DNA of 64,000 nucleotides from Argyresthia goedartella (GCA_949825045.1 OX463821.1:35918486-35982485); one strand, 5' to 3'. Numbered from the stretch's first letter, positions 11,346-22,941 are shown. Made by a program: numbers and translations. The notes: generated by a model not told the origin, from the sequence alone.

Positions 11346-11721
11346 TTAACCATACAGAGGTTGTTTACTACTACTTACTATGGGTATAATGTGGTTTATA
11401 ATTCTAAAAGTAAAGATACTTGACATACAAAAAAAACACAAACTGGTGAAAATATAGGGTTGGTAGTAGGTAGTTAGGGGATGGGTAGGGTTGGCGACAT
11501 TAACATTTATAAATGTTTTGCTTACTCTATCAGGAATATTTTAACTCATTCAATTTCTTACTTGCATACCAGACAACAAAAACAGACTTTCATCTCTACC
11601 TAAGTAAATACTCTCATAACAAAAACAATTTTTCTAGTTTACTACATTCTCACAAAAATTTACAATAAAATTATAACTTTAAATCCTCTGACTTTCATTA
11701 TATCTCTTTATCAAAACTCAA
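11346..11721. other. No gene recognised
   Basis: AT-rich sequence between the dispersed repeat and the 3' tail of the minus-strand LINE. I see no coding frame or repeat structure. Confidence 0.4.
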
Positions 11722-12081
11722 AACTCAAAACTCAAAACGTTTATTCTGTAAATAGGCCACAAGGGCACTTTCACATGTCATTTCATTTCATTTTTTACAG
11801 AACATTTGGTATTATTATCATATTATCAGAAAAAAAAAAGTACTTAATTATTGTTTCTGAGAGATGTAAAGAGTCTCAAATGTCATAATAAAATAATTAA
11901 AATATAAATAACAGAGATGTATAGTCTCTTTAGTCAATAATACAATGATAATAGGAGATGTAAATGGTCCCCACAGTCAAGAGTTGTATAATTAAATTAA
12001 TCTTTGGAGGTGTAAAAGGCCTCCAAGTGTCCAGTAAAAGAAACTCTGGCAGTGAGGATGCTCACAATTAATTAGAACAAT

Positions 12082-15021
12082 TCAGTCCCAAGCATTTTTA
12101 TCGTCTATGTACTCTTTAATACTGTAGTAAGCTTTAGAAATAAGCCTTTGCTTGATGTATTTCTTGAACTTATTAATTGATAGATCTGTCAAAGTGCTTG
12201 GGAGTTTATTGTAAAATCTTACACAATTACCCTTGAACGAGTTTTTTATTTTATGGAGCCGAGTAGTGGGCACTGCAAGTTTGTCCTTGTTTCTAGTATT
12301 AAAGTTATGTATATCACAGTTTCTTCGAAAGTTAACAATGTTCTTATGGACATACATAATATTCTCGTAAATATATTGACTATGGACTGTCAATATATTT
12401 ACTTCTTTAAACTTATTTCTAAGAGAATCTCTATTATTCATTTTATAAATCGCACGAACAGCCCGCTTTTGCAGCACAAAAATAGTATTTATGTCAGCAG
12501 CACTGCCCCAGAGCAGAATACCGTAGGACATAATACTATGAAAATAACTAAAATAAACTAATCTGGCTGTTTTTAAATCTGTCAAGTGACGGATTTTCCT
12601 GCATGCAAAAGCTGCAGAGCTCAGTCTGTTCGATAGCTTATCAATATGTGGACCCCATTGGAGTTTGGAATCCAACGTTATACCTAGAAACACTGTGCTG
12701 GTTACCAATTCCAATTCCTCATTTTTAATTGTTATACATGTCTGATTATTTTTAACGTTAGTAGTAAGAAACTTAACACATTTAGTCTTTTTCTCATTTA
12801 ATAGCAGATTATTAACATTAAACCAATTTACCACTCTTGATATGGTATTGTTCACGTGATCATCAGTAGCGTGTTGGTTTCGCTTTGTTTTAAAAATAAG
12901 TGAGGTGTCATCAGCAAACAGTACCATATCATGACAGTCCCTTCCTAGATAGGGTAAGTCGTTTATATAGATGAGGAATAGGAAGGGTCCCAATATTGAG
13001 CCCTGTGGCACGCCCAAAGAAACCAATGATCCTGGAGATCGTTCTCCGTTTACGTCTACCCTTTGTATTCTTCCGTTCAGATAAGATTTTAACAAATTCA
13101 ATGACGTGTCTCTAACTCCATAATGATGTAATTTCCTGATCAATGTTTCATGACAAACGCAATCAAAAGCCTTAGATAAGTCACAAAAAATGCCTAGGGC
13201 ATCTTGTGACTCTTCCCAGGCATCAAAAATACTTTCAATGAACTGAATTCCGGCATCTGTTGTTGAACGACCGCGAGTGAATCCAAACTGTTTGTTATGC
13301 ATTAGCTTATTTGATTCAAAATGATGTAATAGCTGTGATAAGATTAATTTCTCAAAAATTTTACTAAAAGTTGGTAGTATTGATATAGGTCTGAAATTGG
13401 TGGGGTCTTGAGTACTACCTGCTTTGAAGAGGGGAATTATATTACTTTGTTTCATTAAATCAGGAAATTCACCGCAGTCTATACAATTGTTGAAAATGAC
13501 CGCTAGGTCAGGTGCAATTAATTCGATCAGGGATTTAACGACGTGAACAGAGAGTCCCCAAAGATCATTCGTTTTCTTAACATTTATCAATTTAAATGCC
13601 TTTACGACATCTGAACTTGTGACGTGCTTAAAATTCAAGTATGAAGCACACTCTGAGACATTATCTTTTAATATTGCAACAGCAGACAAAGGTGACGAAT
13701 TTAAATACTTAGTCGTGGAAGCCGGTGCATTAGTAAAAAACGATTCAAATTCAGTTGCAACTTCTAAGCTAGAACTCGTAAGCTGTCCATTGATTTTTAG
13801 TTCGTAATCGTGACTCGCTTTTTTACTACGACCGGCCTCCTCATTAATTATTTTCCAAGTCGTTTTTATAACATCGGAACTATTCTTAATTTTACTACTC
13901 AGAAAATTACGTTTAGCTGTATGACAGTCTAATTTAAATTGTTTGGAGAACTTTTTGACTTGTTCTTTAAATTCGTCACTCATGTTGAACCGTCGTTCCT
14001 CATACAATGCATACAATGCTTGCCTGCGTTTATGCAACTCTGCAGTAGCCCACGTACTAAAGTCGTTTGAACCACTAACCACAACCGATTTTGAAGTGAA
14101 TATCGCGCTGTACTGTTTCATAAAGGTTTCAAAGAATAAGTTATACATTATATTAGGAGACTGTTCAGCAGCCAAAAACGGTAGTTCCTGGGCTAAAGAG
14201 TATCTCATTCTTTCTAACCGGTCAGCAGTTATTGGCACAAACGAAATTTTCTTTTTAATGACAGGTTCTCTAATAGAATCAAATTGAAATAATTGACCTA
14301 AATGATCTGAATCCAATTCACTGATAACACTTTTACTGATTGGAATAACATCAGTAAAAATGTTGTCAATGCATGTAGCACTAGTAGCAGTCACTCTTGT
14401 TGGCTCCATAAATAAATGGCTAAGCCTAAATGATGAGAAAAGATTTATTAATCTAACGCTGAGAGTAGTTCTTTCTAACAGATTAACATTAAAGTCACCA
14501 CATATAATTAATCGTTTCGTACTGTGTGATGAAATAGTTAGGACGGATTCCATTATTTTCTCGAACATTTCAAAGTCGCTCAAGGGTGGCCTATAGACAC
14601 ATATAACGATGAACTGTTCTAATTCCACAGCTGCAAGTTCTATAGTTCGTTCAACAGATAAGGAAACAATGTCCTTACGTTCCTTGAATTTCATATGATT
14701 GTTTAGTATGATTAATGCCCCACCATGTATTGAATTAAGTCTGGTGAACGAACTACCAACCTGGTGATCTTTAAAGCTAAACATATTTTCATTAATAGTT
14801 AACCAGTGCTCTGTTATGCACAAAATGTCAATTTTATTACAATTTAAAAATAACTCTATTTGTAGATCTTTGCCTCTAATACATTGAATATTCTGATGAA
14901 CCAGGCTTATATACTTAGCATGTGAGCTTCCCTTATTCTTAGGGTTTTCTAATATACTAGAACATATGTTGCCAGAGCCTGGGTCCTCTGTTGTCCTATG
15001 AACTAATTTAAATGCATCCTG
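12082..15021 (-). CDS. LINE ORF2: APE endonuclease and reverse transcriptase
   Basis: This would nick target DNA and copy the element RNA at the nick. The frame stays open upstream of the usual start guess (14,823, a TTG) to about 15,021, where an in-frame stop closes it. The added part carries the first endonuclease motif (QNIQ). The next motifs are TEHW and CGDFNVNL, then the RT blocks RPISILPTFSKIFEKL, FGFTRGRST, CDLSKAFDC, GVPQGSILGP and FADDTSL, then LLLNEKKTKCVKF and LGITLDSKLQW. The C-terminus ends normally (NAWD). With about 980 codons and no internal stop, it may be functional. It overlaps the end of ORF1 by a few bases and shows no ATG at the very start, so coupled re-initiation is likely. 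The exact start is uncertain. Confidence 0.88.
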   Translation of the reverse strand, partial: QDAFKLVHRTTEDPGSGNICSSILENPKNKGSSHAKYISLVHQNIQCIRGKDLQIELFLNCNKIDILCITEHWLTINENMFSFKDHQVGSSFTRLNSIHGGALIILNNHMKFKERKDIVSLSVERTIELAAVELEQFIVICVYRPPLSDFEMFEKIMESVLTISSHSTKRLIICGDFNVNLLERTTLSVRLINLFSSFRLSHLFMEPTRVTATSATCIDNIFTDVIPISKSVISELDSDHLGQLFQFDSIREPVIKKKISFVPITADRLERMRYSLAQELPFLAAEQSPNIMYNLFFETFMKQYSAIFTSKSVVVSGSNDFSTWATAELHKRRQALYALYEERRFNMSDEFKEQVKKFSKQFKLDCHTAKRNFLSSKIKNSSDVIKTTWKIINEEAGRSKKASHDYELKINGQLTSSSLEVATEFESFFTNAPASTTKYLNSSPLSAVAILKDNVSECASYLNFKHVTSSDVVKAFKLINVKKTNDLWGLSVHVVKSLIELIAPDLAVIFNNCIDCGEFPDLMKQSNIIPLFKAGSTQDPTNFRPISILPTFSKIFEKLILSQLLHHFESNKLMHNKQFGFTRGRSTTDAGIQFIESIFDAWEESQDALGIFCDLSKAFDCVCHETLIRKLHHYGVRDTSLNLLKSYLNGRIQRVDVNGERSPGSLVSLGVPQGSILGPFLFLIYINDLPYLGRDCHDMVLFADDTSLIFKTKRNQHATDDHVNNTISRVVNWFNVNNLLLNEKKTKCVKFLTTNVKNNQTCITIKNEELELVTSTVFLGITLDSKLQWGPHIDKLSNRLSSAAFACRKIRHLTDLKTARLVYFSYFHSIMSYGILLWGSAADINTIFVLQKRAVRAIYKMNNRDSLRNKFKEVNILTVHSQYIYENIMYVHKNIVNFRRNCDIHNFNTRNKDKLAVPTTRLHKIKNSFKGNCVRFYNKLPSTLTDLSINKFKKYIKQRLISKAYYSIKEYIDDKNAWD

Positions 15022-16253
15022 TTATTCTGGTCTGATACCAGATTCATATTAGGCTGCTCAGTAAAAGCAGAGTTAGAAGCCAAATTTTTGGCTGTAATGT
15101 CATATAAATATAATAGTGACATAGCTATTTGTCGTTTACAATAATTTGAAAGGTAAAATGTACCTTTAGTCATAGTAAAATAATTACTAACATAATTGTT
15201 AGTGTCAATAATATCAAACTTATTATTATATGTACATAAATTGTACATAGTTATATTCATATTATGTCTATATACATTTTCATTTTGTGTCAATTGGTTG
15301 CAGTAGGGAAATGTGAACAATATAATTTTTTTCACACTAAGACCATTCAATGTTTCATAAAATTTTATTAAATTATTTTTGTTCACATCTCCCCTATTGC
15401 CCATGAAAATTATCAGTGTGGCACTGGCTGTGATAGTGCTGTCATTCAAAATTTGATTTATAATATTATCTACAGTGCTAAAAGGTGAGCAATTACTAAT
15501 AACACTATGTCCCTTAGAGTATGAGTGGAGTGCTGAGCCCATGCCACTTCCAATCTCATCACAGTACATTATAATATCAGGTGTTGTGGTCATATCAGAC
15601 TTGGCAGAACTATTATCAGTAACACCTTGTGTTGGTAAACTGTCACACAAGCCCGGAGAGTTGCCCGCTGTCAAACAACCACCTTTCTGCTCACAGCGAC
15701 AAGTATGGTTGTTGGTCAGCGACTCAAACCGCTCACAATTATGGTTCATTTCTTGAATTAAATCATCCATAGCCAATGAGTATTCATTTATAACTTTCTC
15801 AGAGTTCAAATATGCACTGTTTAGTGATCTCAATGAATCCTCCAAGCTTTGGATTTTCAAATGTAAGTTTTGTGTGTCAGTTTCATACATCAACTTAGTA
15901 CTTTCTAATTCTAATACACACATATTCAAATCATGTAATAAGTTTACATTTTTCTTGCTTACTTTTAAGTTTTTAGTACACAATTTATTATGTTTTATTA
16001 ATTTCTGAGTTTTCCGTATATACCTATTTATTTTACCTAGTTTGTTATTGCTGCAACTTAATAACCTTAATGTGGGCAATGTGTCCACATCAAGGTTAGT
16101 TAAATCAATGACATCATCAAGGCTTCCAGTTGCAACAGTAACCAGCTGCGGGCTGATCCCTACGACTTCACTGTAGAGGCTCTGGGTCTGCAACGCTGCG
16201 GTGTTTTCCTTCTCCTCCTGGAGTGCATGTATTTGTTCATGGGCATCGAACAA
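15003..16253 (-). CDS. LINE ORF1, coiled-coil protein with possible SGNH-like domain
   Basis: The N-terminal half is a predicted coiled coil (EQIHALQEEKENTAAL, then SLEDSLRSLNSAYLNSEKVI). The C-terminal half contains DEIGSGMGS and later LIIFMGNRGDVNKNN, whose spacing recalls block I and the GxND block of SGNH/esterase domains found in ORF1 of some CR1-group LINEs. The usual Ser context is degenerate, so the esterase reading is tentative. In the LINE the product would bind or chaperone element RNA. The apparent start at 16,253 is a TTG; the frame is open further upstream to the TA repeat near 16,430. It ends immediately before ORF2. Confidence 0.65.
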   Translation of the reverse strand: MFDAHEQIHALQEEKENTAALQTQSLYSEVVGISPQLVTVATGSLDDVIDLTNLDVDTLPTLRLLSCSNNKLGKINRYIRKTQKLIKHNKLCTKNLKVSKKNVNLLHDLNMCVLELESTKLMYETDTQNLHLKIQSLEDSLRSLNSAYLNSEKVINEYSLAMDDLIQEMNHNCERFESLTNNHTCRCEQKGGCLTAGNSPGLCDSLPTQGVTDNSSAKSDMTTTPDIIMYCDEIGSGMGSALHSYSKGHSVISNCSPFSTVDNIINQILNDSTITASATLIIFMGNRGDVNKNNLIKFYETLNGLSVKKIILFTFPYCNQLTQNENVYRHNMNITMYNLCTYNNKFDIIDTNNYVSNYFTMTKGTFYLSNYCKRQIAMSLLYLYDITAKNLASNSAFTEQPNMNLVSDQNNRMHLN

Positions 16254-16660
16254 TGCTTTCTCCAGGGAATCAATCGATTTCAGGGCTTGCTCGTACTCTG
16301 CACTACATACAGTGAAGCTATCTACGGTGACCTGCAGCTTGTCCCGCTCAACAATTACATCACTACATTCTTGTTCTAATACACATAATTGTTTCTTTAG
16401 CTTATCTCTACTTTCAAGTACTGATAATAGTCTATATATATATACTATAATATATATATAATAGTCTATATATATATATATAGATAATACTCTTTCTCAT
16501 TTTCCTCCCTTTCACAGAGTAATTCGGTGACCATTTCCTTTGATTTTTTTAATTCTAGTAAGGTAACTTTGAGCTTGTCATTTTCCTGCTGTCGGGAGGC
16601 GACAGCAGCAGCTCTGCGGGTCATCATGGTTACAGTTGAGATAAGAATCAAGCACACCAA
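16254..16660 (-). pseudogene. N-terminal part of the same ORF1, split by a TA microsatellite
   Basis: From 16,660 the minus strand encodes MMTRRAAAVASRQQ and then a helical segment (KLKVTLLELKKSKEM). It runs into a (TA)n tract at 16,434-16,485, where this frame stops. On the other side the main frame encodes LESRDKLKKQL, with similar coiled-coil character, and continues into 15,003-16,253. The simplest reading is one ORF1 in which a TA expansion of about 50 bp has broken the frame. Confidence 0.6.
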
Positions 16661-17035
16661 AACAATGCGAAATTACTTACGTGGAATAGCAACGTTTTTC
16701 AGCGTTTGCACATCACTAATTGCTATGAAATATATTTTAAACGTTGTTAAATATAATAATTTAACAATAAGGTAACAAAAAGCGCCGAAAGTGTACGGAA
16801 ATAACAAATACTTTTAAATTTATAACCTGCAACGGTCACAAATTTAACATGTTTCGAGACACTAGTAAACGTCACTAAAACACACTGCAAACAATAGAAA
16901 TACTTAACATTACACTATAATCCTAAAATAACACTAAATTGGGCTCAGAATTACACTAAATCATATTAAAATATAAATTTTTCTAGGGACGTAGTGAAAT
17001 CAGCTGTTTGCCGTTTGACAGCCAGTGTTACCCTC

Positions 17036-17339
17036 CTATCTATATTTTATTCAAACTTTTTTTTTTCATTTAACTAGTAAACACCATTTTTATATTGACA
17101 TATTTAATTTATGTCCCTTTCATCCGAGTCTTGATCGAGGGCAGACGTGCTAAACATATTTTTATTCAAATTTAAGCCAAACATCAAGCTAAATTAAGCC
17201 GTAAACTAAGTGCCTAATTACGATAATCCTGATCGCATATGTGTAAAAAGTGAAGCTGCCTCAGCGAACGGCCACCTACCGCCGCGGCTCGCATCTGCTA
17301 GCGGGGCGCCCCTCCTCACCTCGGGTAAAGAGTACAGAA
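17036..17339. other. No gene recognised; junction between two LINEs
   Basis: AT-rich flank between the 5' end of the minus-strand LINE and the GC-richer 5' UTR of the plus-strand LINE. I cannot find target duplications. Confidence 0.35.
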
Positions 17340-17580
17340 AATAATTGCTGTCCCTCCGCCTATGCGTAGTGCGTGTCGCGTCGTGTGAAACAGTGAACTC
17401 TGATAACATACCTATAACTACCCGGATCTACGACGACTGCGGCGTACGACTACGTTATCATTTGGACCGCGTAGGACACTGCGCCACCGCCGTTGCCGAC
17501 TACAAACTGACTCCAGAATCTGTCTAATTCCACTTTTGACCTTCGTGGAACTACGCTGAGCCTACTCGTACTATTCAGAT

Positions 17581-18456
17581 ATGTTTAAATCTCACTCTGA
17601 ATCAGATATATGCCAGAAAGATCCATCGACCTCAACACCACCTAACTTTGTTGCAACTAGAAATAAAAGAAGAAGAGAAGAGGACACAGACATCACACAG
17701 GAACTCAATGATTTTAAAGAAGATATGAAAGCAATGATTACGACATTATTGGTGAAACAAGAGCAAGAGATCGCGAAGATTTCTCCCACTCTAAAAGAAA
17801 TACAACAATAAAACACAAACATTGAAGGCTCAATTTCGTTCCTTTCGGCACAAAACGACGAGCTCAAGAAGAAAATTGAAAGTCTTGAAACTCAAGTTAA
17901 ACACGATAGAGAATATATTACCTTATTAGAAGAGAAAATTGAGGATATACATTTGGGAAGCCGGAAAGCTAACTTCGAGATAAAAAGTGTGCCCAAAAAA
18001 CCCGACGAAACGAAGGAGGATCTGATAGATATGGTAGAATGTTTATCAAAAACGGTGGGCGGAGAGCTGAGAAAATCCGACATAAATGACATCTACAGGG
18101 TGCGAAGTAAAAATGAAGGGATAATTAACACCCCTATCATAATCGAGACATCCTCAACTCTTTTAAAGATAGACATGCTCAAAAAGTGTAAGACTTTTAA
18201 CTCCAACCAGTAAACGAAACTATGCGCCAAGCACCTTGGCCTACGTTCATTCATGGACACTCCTATCTTCATATCGGAACAGCTGACTGCCAAAGGATCC
18301 CGACTGCATTTCCTCGCCCGTGATCTTGTCAAAACGAAGAAATTTAAGTTATGTTGGACTGCATATGGGAAGGTATACGTACGCAAAGAAGAGAATGCAC
18401 CAGTCATAGCCATCAGATGTGAAACTCAAATACACCAGCTAATAAATCAAGCATGA
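17581..18456 (+). pseudogene. LINE ORF1 with Baculo_FP-like domain, two in-frame stops
   Basis: The frame begins with an acidic and basic leader and then a coiled coil (ELNDFKEDMKAM; later DELKKKIESLETQVK). A domain follows with NFEIKSVPKKPDETKEDLID, VECLSKTVG and, at the end, FKLCWTAYGKVYVRKEENAP. This order matches the C-terminal domain of baculovirus FP25K-type proteins (Baculo_FP), which recurs in ORF1 of lepidopteran LINEs and probably handles RNA. In-frame TAA codons interrupt it near 17,810 and 18,211. Apart from these, about 290 codons are continuous from 17,581. Activity is excluded as it stands. Confidence 0.75.
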
Positions 18457-18703
18457 CTGCCTATCTCAACAGACCTCATCCTAATGTGCGCTCTCTGGAC
18501 CTTTTCGCCTTTATTACTGGAACACGACGACGTTAAGTATTACATTCAAAACCACTCTAACATACGGACGCAACCACACACACACTTCAATACATACACA
18601 CAAAATTTTATATACATACATACAAAAACTATTATAGGTTTACAAAAGCTTCTTACGTATCTCACCACATTTGCTAACACCTATAGACTTTATAATTTGT
18701 CTA

Positions 18704-21591
18704 ATGGATAGCTCTTTACAAACTTTACGTCAAATTGATATCATGGAAATAGCACAGGCTAATGAATATCAAATAGAAACATTGTCTAAGCAGTTCCCTA
18801 TCAAAAAAACAGATTTTACTATTGTCTCTCAAAATATTCGTAGTGCGTACAAAAATATGGATGATTTGAATGTTAACCTTACCTTTTTTTAACACGGAAA
18901 TAGATTTAATTGTGCTATCAGAATGTAGAATAAATCAACATAAGCAATTGCCTCTTCTCCCTAATTACACATCTTACTCAACTACTTACCATCTCAACCA
19001 AAACGATGGTGTTATTGTTTATGCCAAAAATTGTCACGAACTAATAGTCCAAGAAATAAAACTTGCTGAAGCATCATGCCTGGAGATTGCTATAGGAGAC
19101 TTGATTGTTATTGCTATCTACCGCTCCCCTTCTAATACAAATGCTGAAAACTTTATAGAGTCTTTGAGCACACATCTTGATAAAATAAAATCAAATAAAG
19201 ACATTGTCCTAATAGGTGATATTAATATTAATTTAATCCAAGGTGATGAAGAGCGATCAGGTGAACGAACAAACAGACTTGGTTATTTAAATATGCTGTC
19301 AATGCATGGCCTGTTTCCTGGACACTCCTTGCCCACAAGAGCAAATAGCTGTCAGGATCATTTTATGTTAAAAATACTTAAACGAAAAGCTAAAATTGCA
19401 GTTTTAAATACGACAATAACAGACCACAACATGATCCTGTTAAAACTTTCCAAAGTAACATCTGTTCCTGAAATAATGAAAATCAGAACGTCAATCAATT
19501 TTGAGAAAGCTCTCTTATGGATTAAAAATAGTAATCTCCTTAATTTGCTTAACTGTGACGATCCGAAAACTATTACTAACACTCTCATAGATAAATTACA
19601 AGAGTGTTTATCCCTTCATACCATTACAATACTTATACCTAGAAATAATCGCATAATTAAACCCTGGATTACTCTTGGTATTTAACGATGTATTAAAAAT
19701 AGAAACGATATGCAGAAAAAACTAAAATCAGACTCTAATAATGAAATACTTAAAATAACATATCGCCGATATCGAAATTATTGTAACAATCTCATTAAAA
19801 AACTAAAAAGGAAATACGAACAAGAAAAATTATCAAAAGAAAGTAAAAACTCAAAAAAACTATGGAAAACAATAAATACTATAACAAACAGAATTCAGAC
19901 TAAGACACAAAACTTAAAATTACTTATGGTCAAATCATCTTCTGAAGAGTCGGTCAATTATGTTAATAAATTTTTCGTCAATATAGGGGCGACACTGGCC
20001 GAAAACATACTTTCTAAAACACAATCAGTGGATAGTACAGAAATTCTCCATAACAACTCAAATTCTCAATCCTCTTCTTTTGTTCTATATAATGTAACCC
20101 CGAAGGAGGTATATAACATTATTATTTCTCTTAAATCAGATAGTGCTCCAGGCTGGGACAATATTACAACGAAATTCTTAAAAATGACTTGTTCAGTAAT
20201 TGTCCCCATTATTACTCATCTAGCTAACACTTCTTTTGAAAAAGGTATTTTTTCCTCTAGCCTTAAGTACTCGATCATAACGCCCGTTTACAAGAGTAAT
20301 GGGGATAGTGCCGATGTAAACAACTACAGACCTATATCAGTTTTACCGGCAATCTCAAAAATATTAGAAAACCTTATTAATAATCATTTAATTAACTACC
20401 TCAACAAATATAAAATCATATCGAACTCGCAATATGGATTCAGACAGGCAATATAGCTTACTTCTCTTATAGTTAATGAAGTCGATAGAAGAAGAAAATG
20501 CTTGGCCGTATTTTTGGATCTAAAGAAAGCTTTCGATACAGTATCTATCCCAATTCTTGTAAACAGACTATATGATATAGGTATCCGTGGCACCCCTCTA
20601 GACCTTTTAAGGAACTATCTACAGGACCGTAAATAAAGCGTAAAAATTGGTGATTTTATTAGCGACAAGGAAAACGTATCTTATGGTGTACCGCAGGGCA
20701 GTGTCCTCGAACCCACGTTGTTTCTAATCTATATAAATAACTTATGTAATATGTGCATAGAAAATTGACAAACCTTCTCTTACGCGGACGATACTGCCAT
20801 TGTATTTTCTGGCGCAACGTGGGACGAGGTAAGAAAGTCAGCTGAAAATGGTCTTACAAAAGTACGCTCATGGCTAGATGCTCACCTCCTCAACACAACC
20901 TTCAACAAATTTTGATATAAAACTTCACTCATGCAACCACCACAACCTGACTTGCGATTGTCCTTCTTTAAAATAAAACAACACATACAAAATACTTAGG
21001 TATCATTGTAGATCAGCACCTTTCTTGGCATAACCACACGGAATTAATAATGAACCGAATTAGGAAACTAATATGGACATTCAAAACACTTAGGTACGTA
21101 GCTTCAAAAAAACTTATTTTACAAATCTATTCCTCTTTAGCACAATCGGTATTATGTTATTGCATTCCAGTGTGGGGGGATGTACTAAAACAAAGAACCT
21201 GGAGCTAGAAAGGGCACAAAGAGCGTTATTAAAAACAATTTTCTTTAAACCCTACCGTTACCCTACTGACACTTTGTACTCTTATAGTAATGTTCTTTCG
21301 GTGGGAAGGCTATACATCCTGCACGCTGTACTTAGGTTACACAAATCTCTTTCTTATGACCCTAGTTATTTAAATAATAGAAGAAAACACACTGTAGCTC
21401 CTCCTGTCAGCATCAAAACAGCCTTTGCTAGTAGACAGTACAAATCGCTATCAACTCATTTGTACAACTTAGTTCAAAAACATATTGACATTTACTCAAA
21501 ATCGCACCATGGTTGTAAAATACAAGTAACTAATTGGCTAAAAACTAAAACCTATAACCAAACGGTATCTATAATACACAGAACCTTTTGA
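18704..21591 (+). pseudogene. LINE ORF2 (endonuclease and RT) with many lesions
   Basis: The start MDSSLQTLRQ leads to endonuclease motifs SQNIRSAYKN, VLSECRIN and IGDININL. A frameshift lies at the T-run near 18,888. The frame resumes to an in-frame stop at 19,683, continues through RT blocks (YRPISVLPAISKILE, YGFRQ), and meets a stop at 20,454 and further stops near 20,634 and 20,765. Beyond these are LDLKKAFDT, YGVPQGSVL followed by E instead of G, and FSYADDTA. A further frameshift precedes the thumb region (21,154-21,591). The protein would have been the element's nickase and polymerase. With at least four stops and two frameshifts it is dead. Confidence 0.85.
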
Positions 21592-21599
21592 ATACCATA

Positions 21600-21730
21600 T
21601 ACACGTACACATATACACACGCAAACATCACACACACACACACTCACACACACATACACACCCTCACACACCCTCACACACCCTCTCTCACACCCTCTCA
21701 CATACATACAGAAACACATATATAACATAC
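21600..21730. repeat. CA-rich simple repeat in LINE 3' UTR
   Basis: The segment contains runs of (CA)n, (CACACACT)n and CACACCCT units. A similar CA-rich stretch follows the related RT fragment at 48,095-48,305. It is probably a family feature of the 3' UTR and not random drift. Confidence 0.75.
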
Positions 21731-22045
21731 TTACAAAGACCTACACACATACGCACGTCGTCCTAATCTTAATTTACATGTATTCTTCGAATCATACGAT
21801 ATTTGTTTACATTAAATCTTATTAAATCTTGCATGTGCATGTGCATGCACTTAAGTCCTTTGAAAAATTGTAATTGACTTAGGTTAACTTAGTGGCTGGC
21901 TGGTAGTACATGCGAAAGAGCGGGGCCTCCTAGCACAGGTGTTTATATAGTTAAAAGGAGGTCCCATCAAATATTTGTATTATTAAGTTATAATTAACGA
22001 AATAAACATTTTCATTTTCATTTTAAACATTTTCATTTTTCATAA

Positions 22046-22941
22046 AATCTTCAATATCTCACCTAAACCTTGCCCTACATAAAGTATGTATTACATACAC
22101 ATAATATTATAACATAACCATCATTTCAAAATCTAACAAAATATACTGTCATCTCATAAATAATCTCTTTCAATCAAAGTCTTTATTATAATCTCCTTAT
22201 CACTTCATATAGGTACTTTAATTAACGGGATCCGGATCCATATTTATTATTCACACATAGTGAGTGCACTTTTATAGGTACTTTTTATACACATTGGTAT
22301 TTACTTCATATGGTACTTTTATAACGATACTTAAGTATTATTAGACTACTAGTACCTGGCTCCAGGTCTATCTGCCTGAGCCTGCTCGCGAGCTGATTAG
22401 GTCATCGATATCCAACTTTCTCACGAAGGAAACTCGTCCATATCATGATCGAAGGAACAAATCATCTGCTTATTTACTATTATTTCTAAATAACACCAAC
22501 ATTATTTTATCAAACAAAAAAGACAACTATCCTTTGTAGTAAGTAATTAAAAATGTTGTCTTCGCCTTAAACACTGACATAAAAAATAAATAAGCTGAGA
22601 TATCTAAAAACGTACACAATCACTATTTTACTTGACTTCATTGTGAGCTGTCATAGTCATACACATACATACATATAAATCTTCCCTTCAAATATTACTT
22701 ACTGTTCTGATCAAACATCCTCAAATCGTAAACAAAGACTTTTTAAAATATCAATTACTAATCAAAGTTATCATTGTCATATCATATTTCATTATAATTA
22801 TGTAATGGCTAACTACAGTCATACATACATACCCATTCTATTTACTTTGTATTCATCAAACTTTCTTCCATAAAAAAATAAAAAAAAACATAATAACATC
22901 CTTTATGCACATGTTCATTCATACCGGTAGCGCCCATTTTT
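22046..22941. other. No gene recognised
   Basis: AT-rich sequence between two LINE tails. The motif ATAGGTACTTT or a variant recurs near 22,211, 22,276 and 22,310, and CATACATACAT runs occur, but nothing is coding. Confidence 0.4.

Larger units (their letters stand above)
11715..17035 (-). mobile_element. Nearly complete APE-type LINE (CR1/L2/Daphne-like group)
   Basis: Read on the minus strand, the element runs from about 17,035 through ORF1 (ending 15,003) and ORF2 (about 15,021-12,082). A 3' UTR follows and ends in a (TTTTGAG)n-type tail at 11,715-11,740. The ORF order, APE endonuclease, RT and simple-repeat tail are those of a non-LTR retrotransposon. A shorter copy of a related family sits at 61,725-63,262. 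The 5' limit is not proven, and I could not see a target duplication. Confidence 0.85.
17340..22045 (+). mobile_element. Decayed LINE with FP25K-like ORF1
   Basis: The element has a GC-richer 5' leader (about 17,340-17,580), a first ORF (17,581-18,456), a spacer, a broken ORF2 (18,704-21,591), and a CA-rich 3' UTR from 21,600. It ends near 22,045 in a (CATTTT)n-type tail. Both ORFs carry stops and frameshifts, so it is inactive. The 22.9-26.8 kb minus-strand LINE and the 46.9 kb fragment encode related RTs. Confidence 0.85.

Noticed and set aside
17345..17527. 60-codon open frame
   Set aside because: It lies in the GC-richer leader of the LINE and has no family similarity; most likely 5' UTR.
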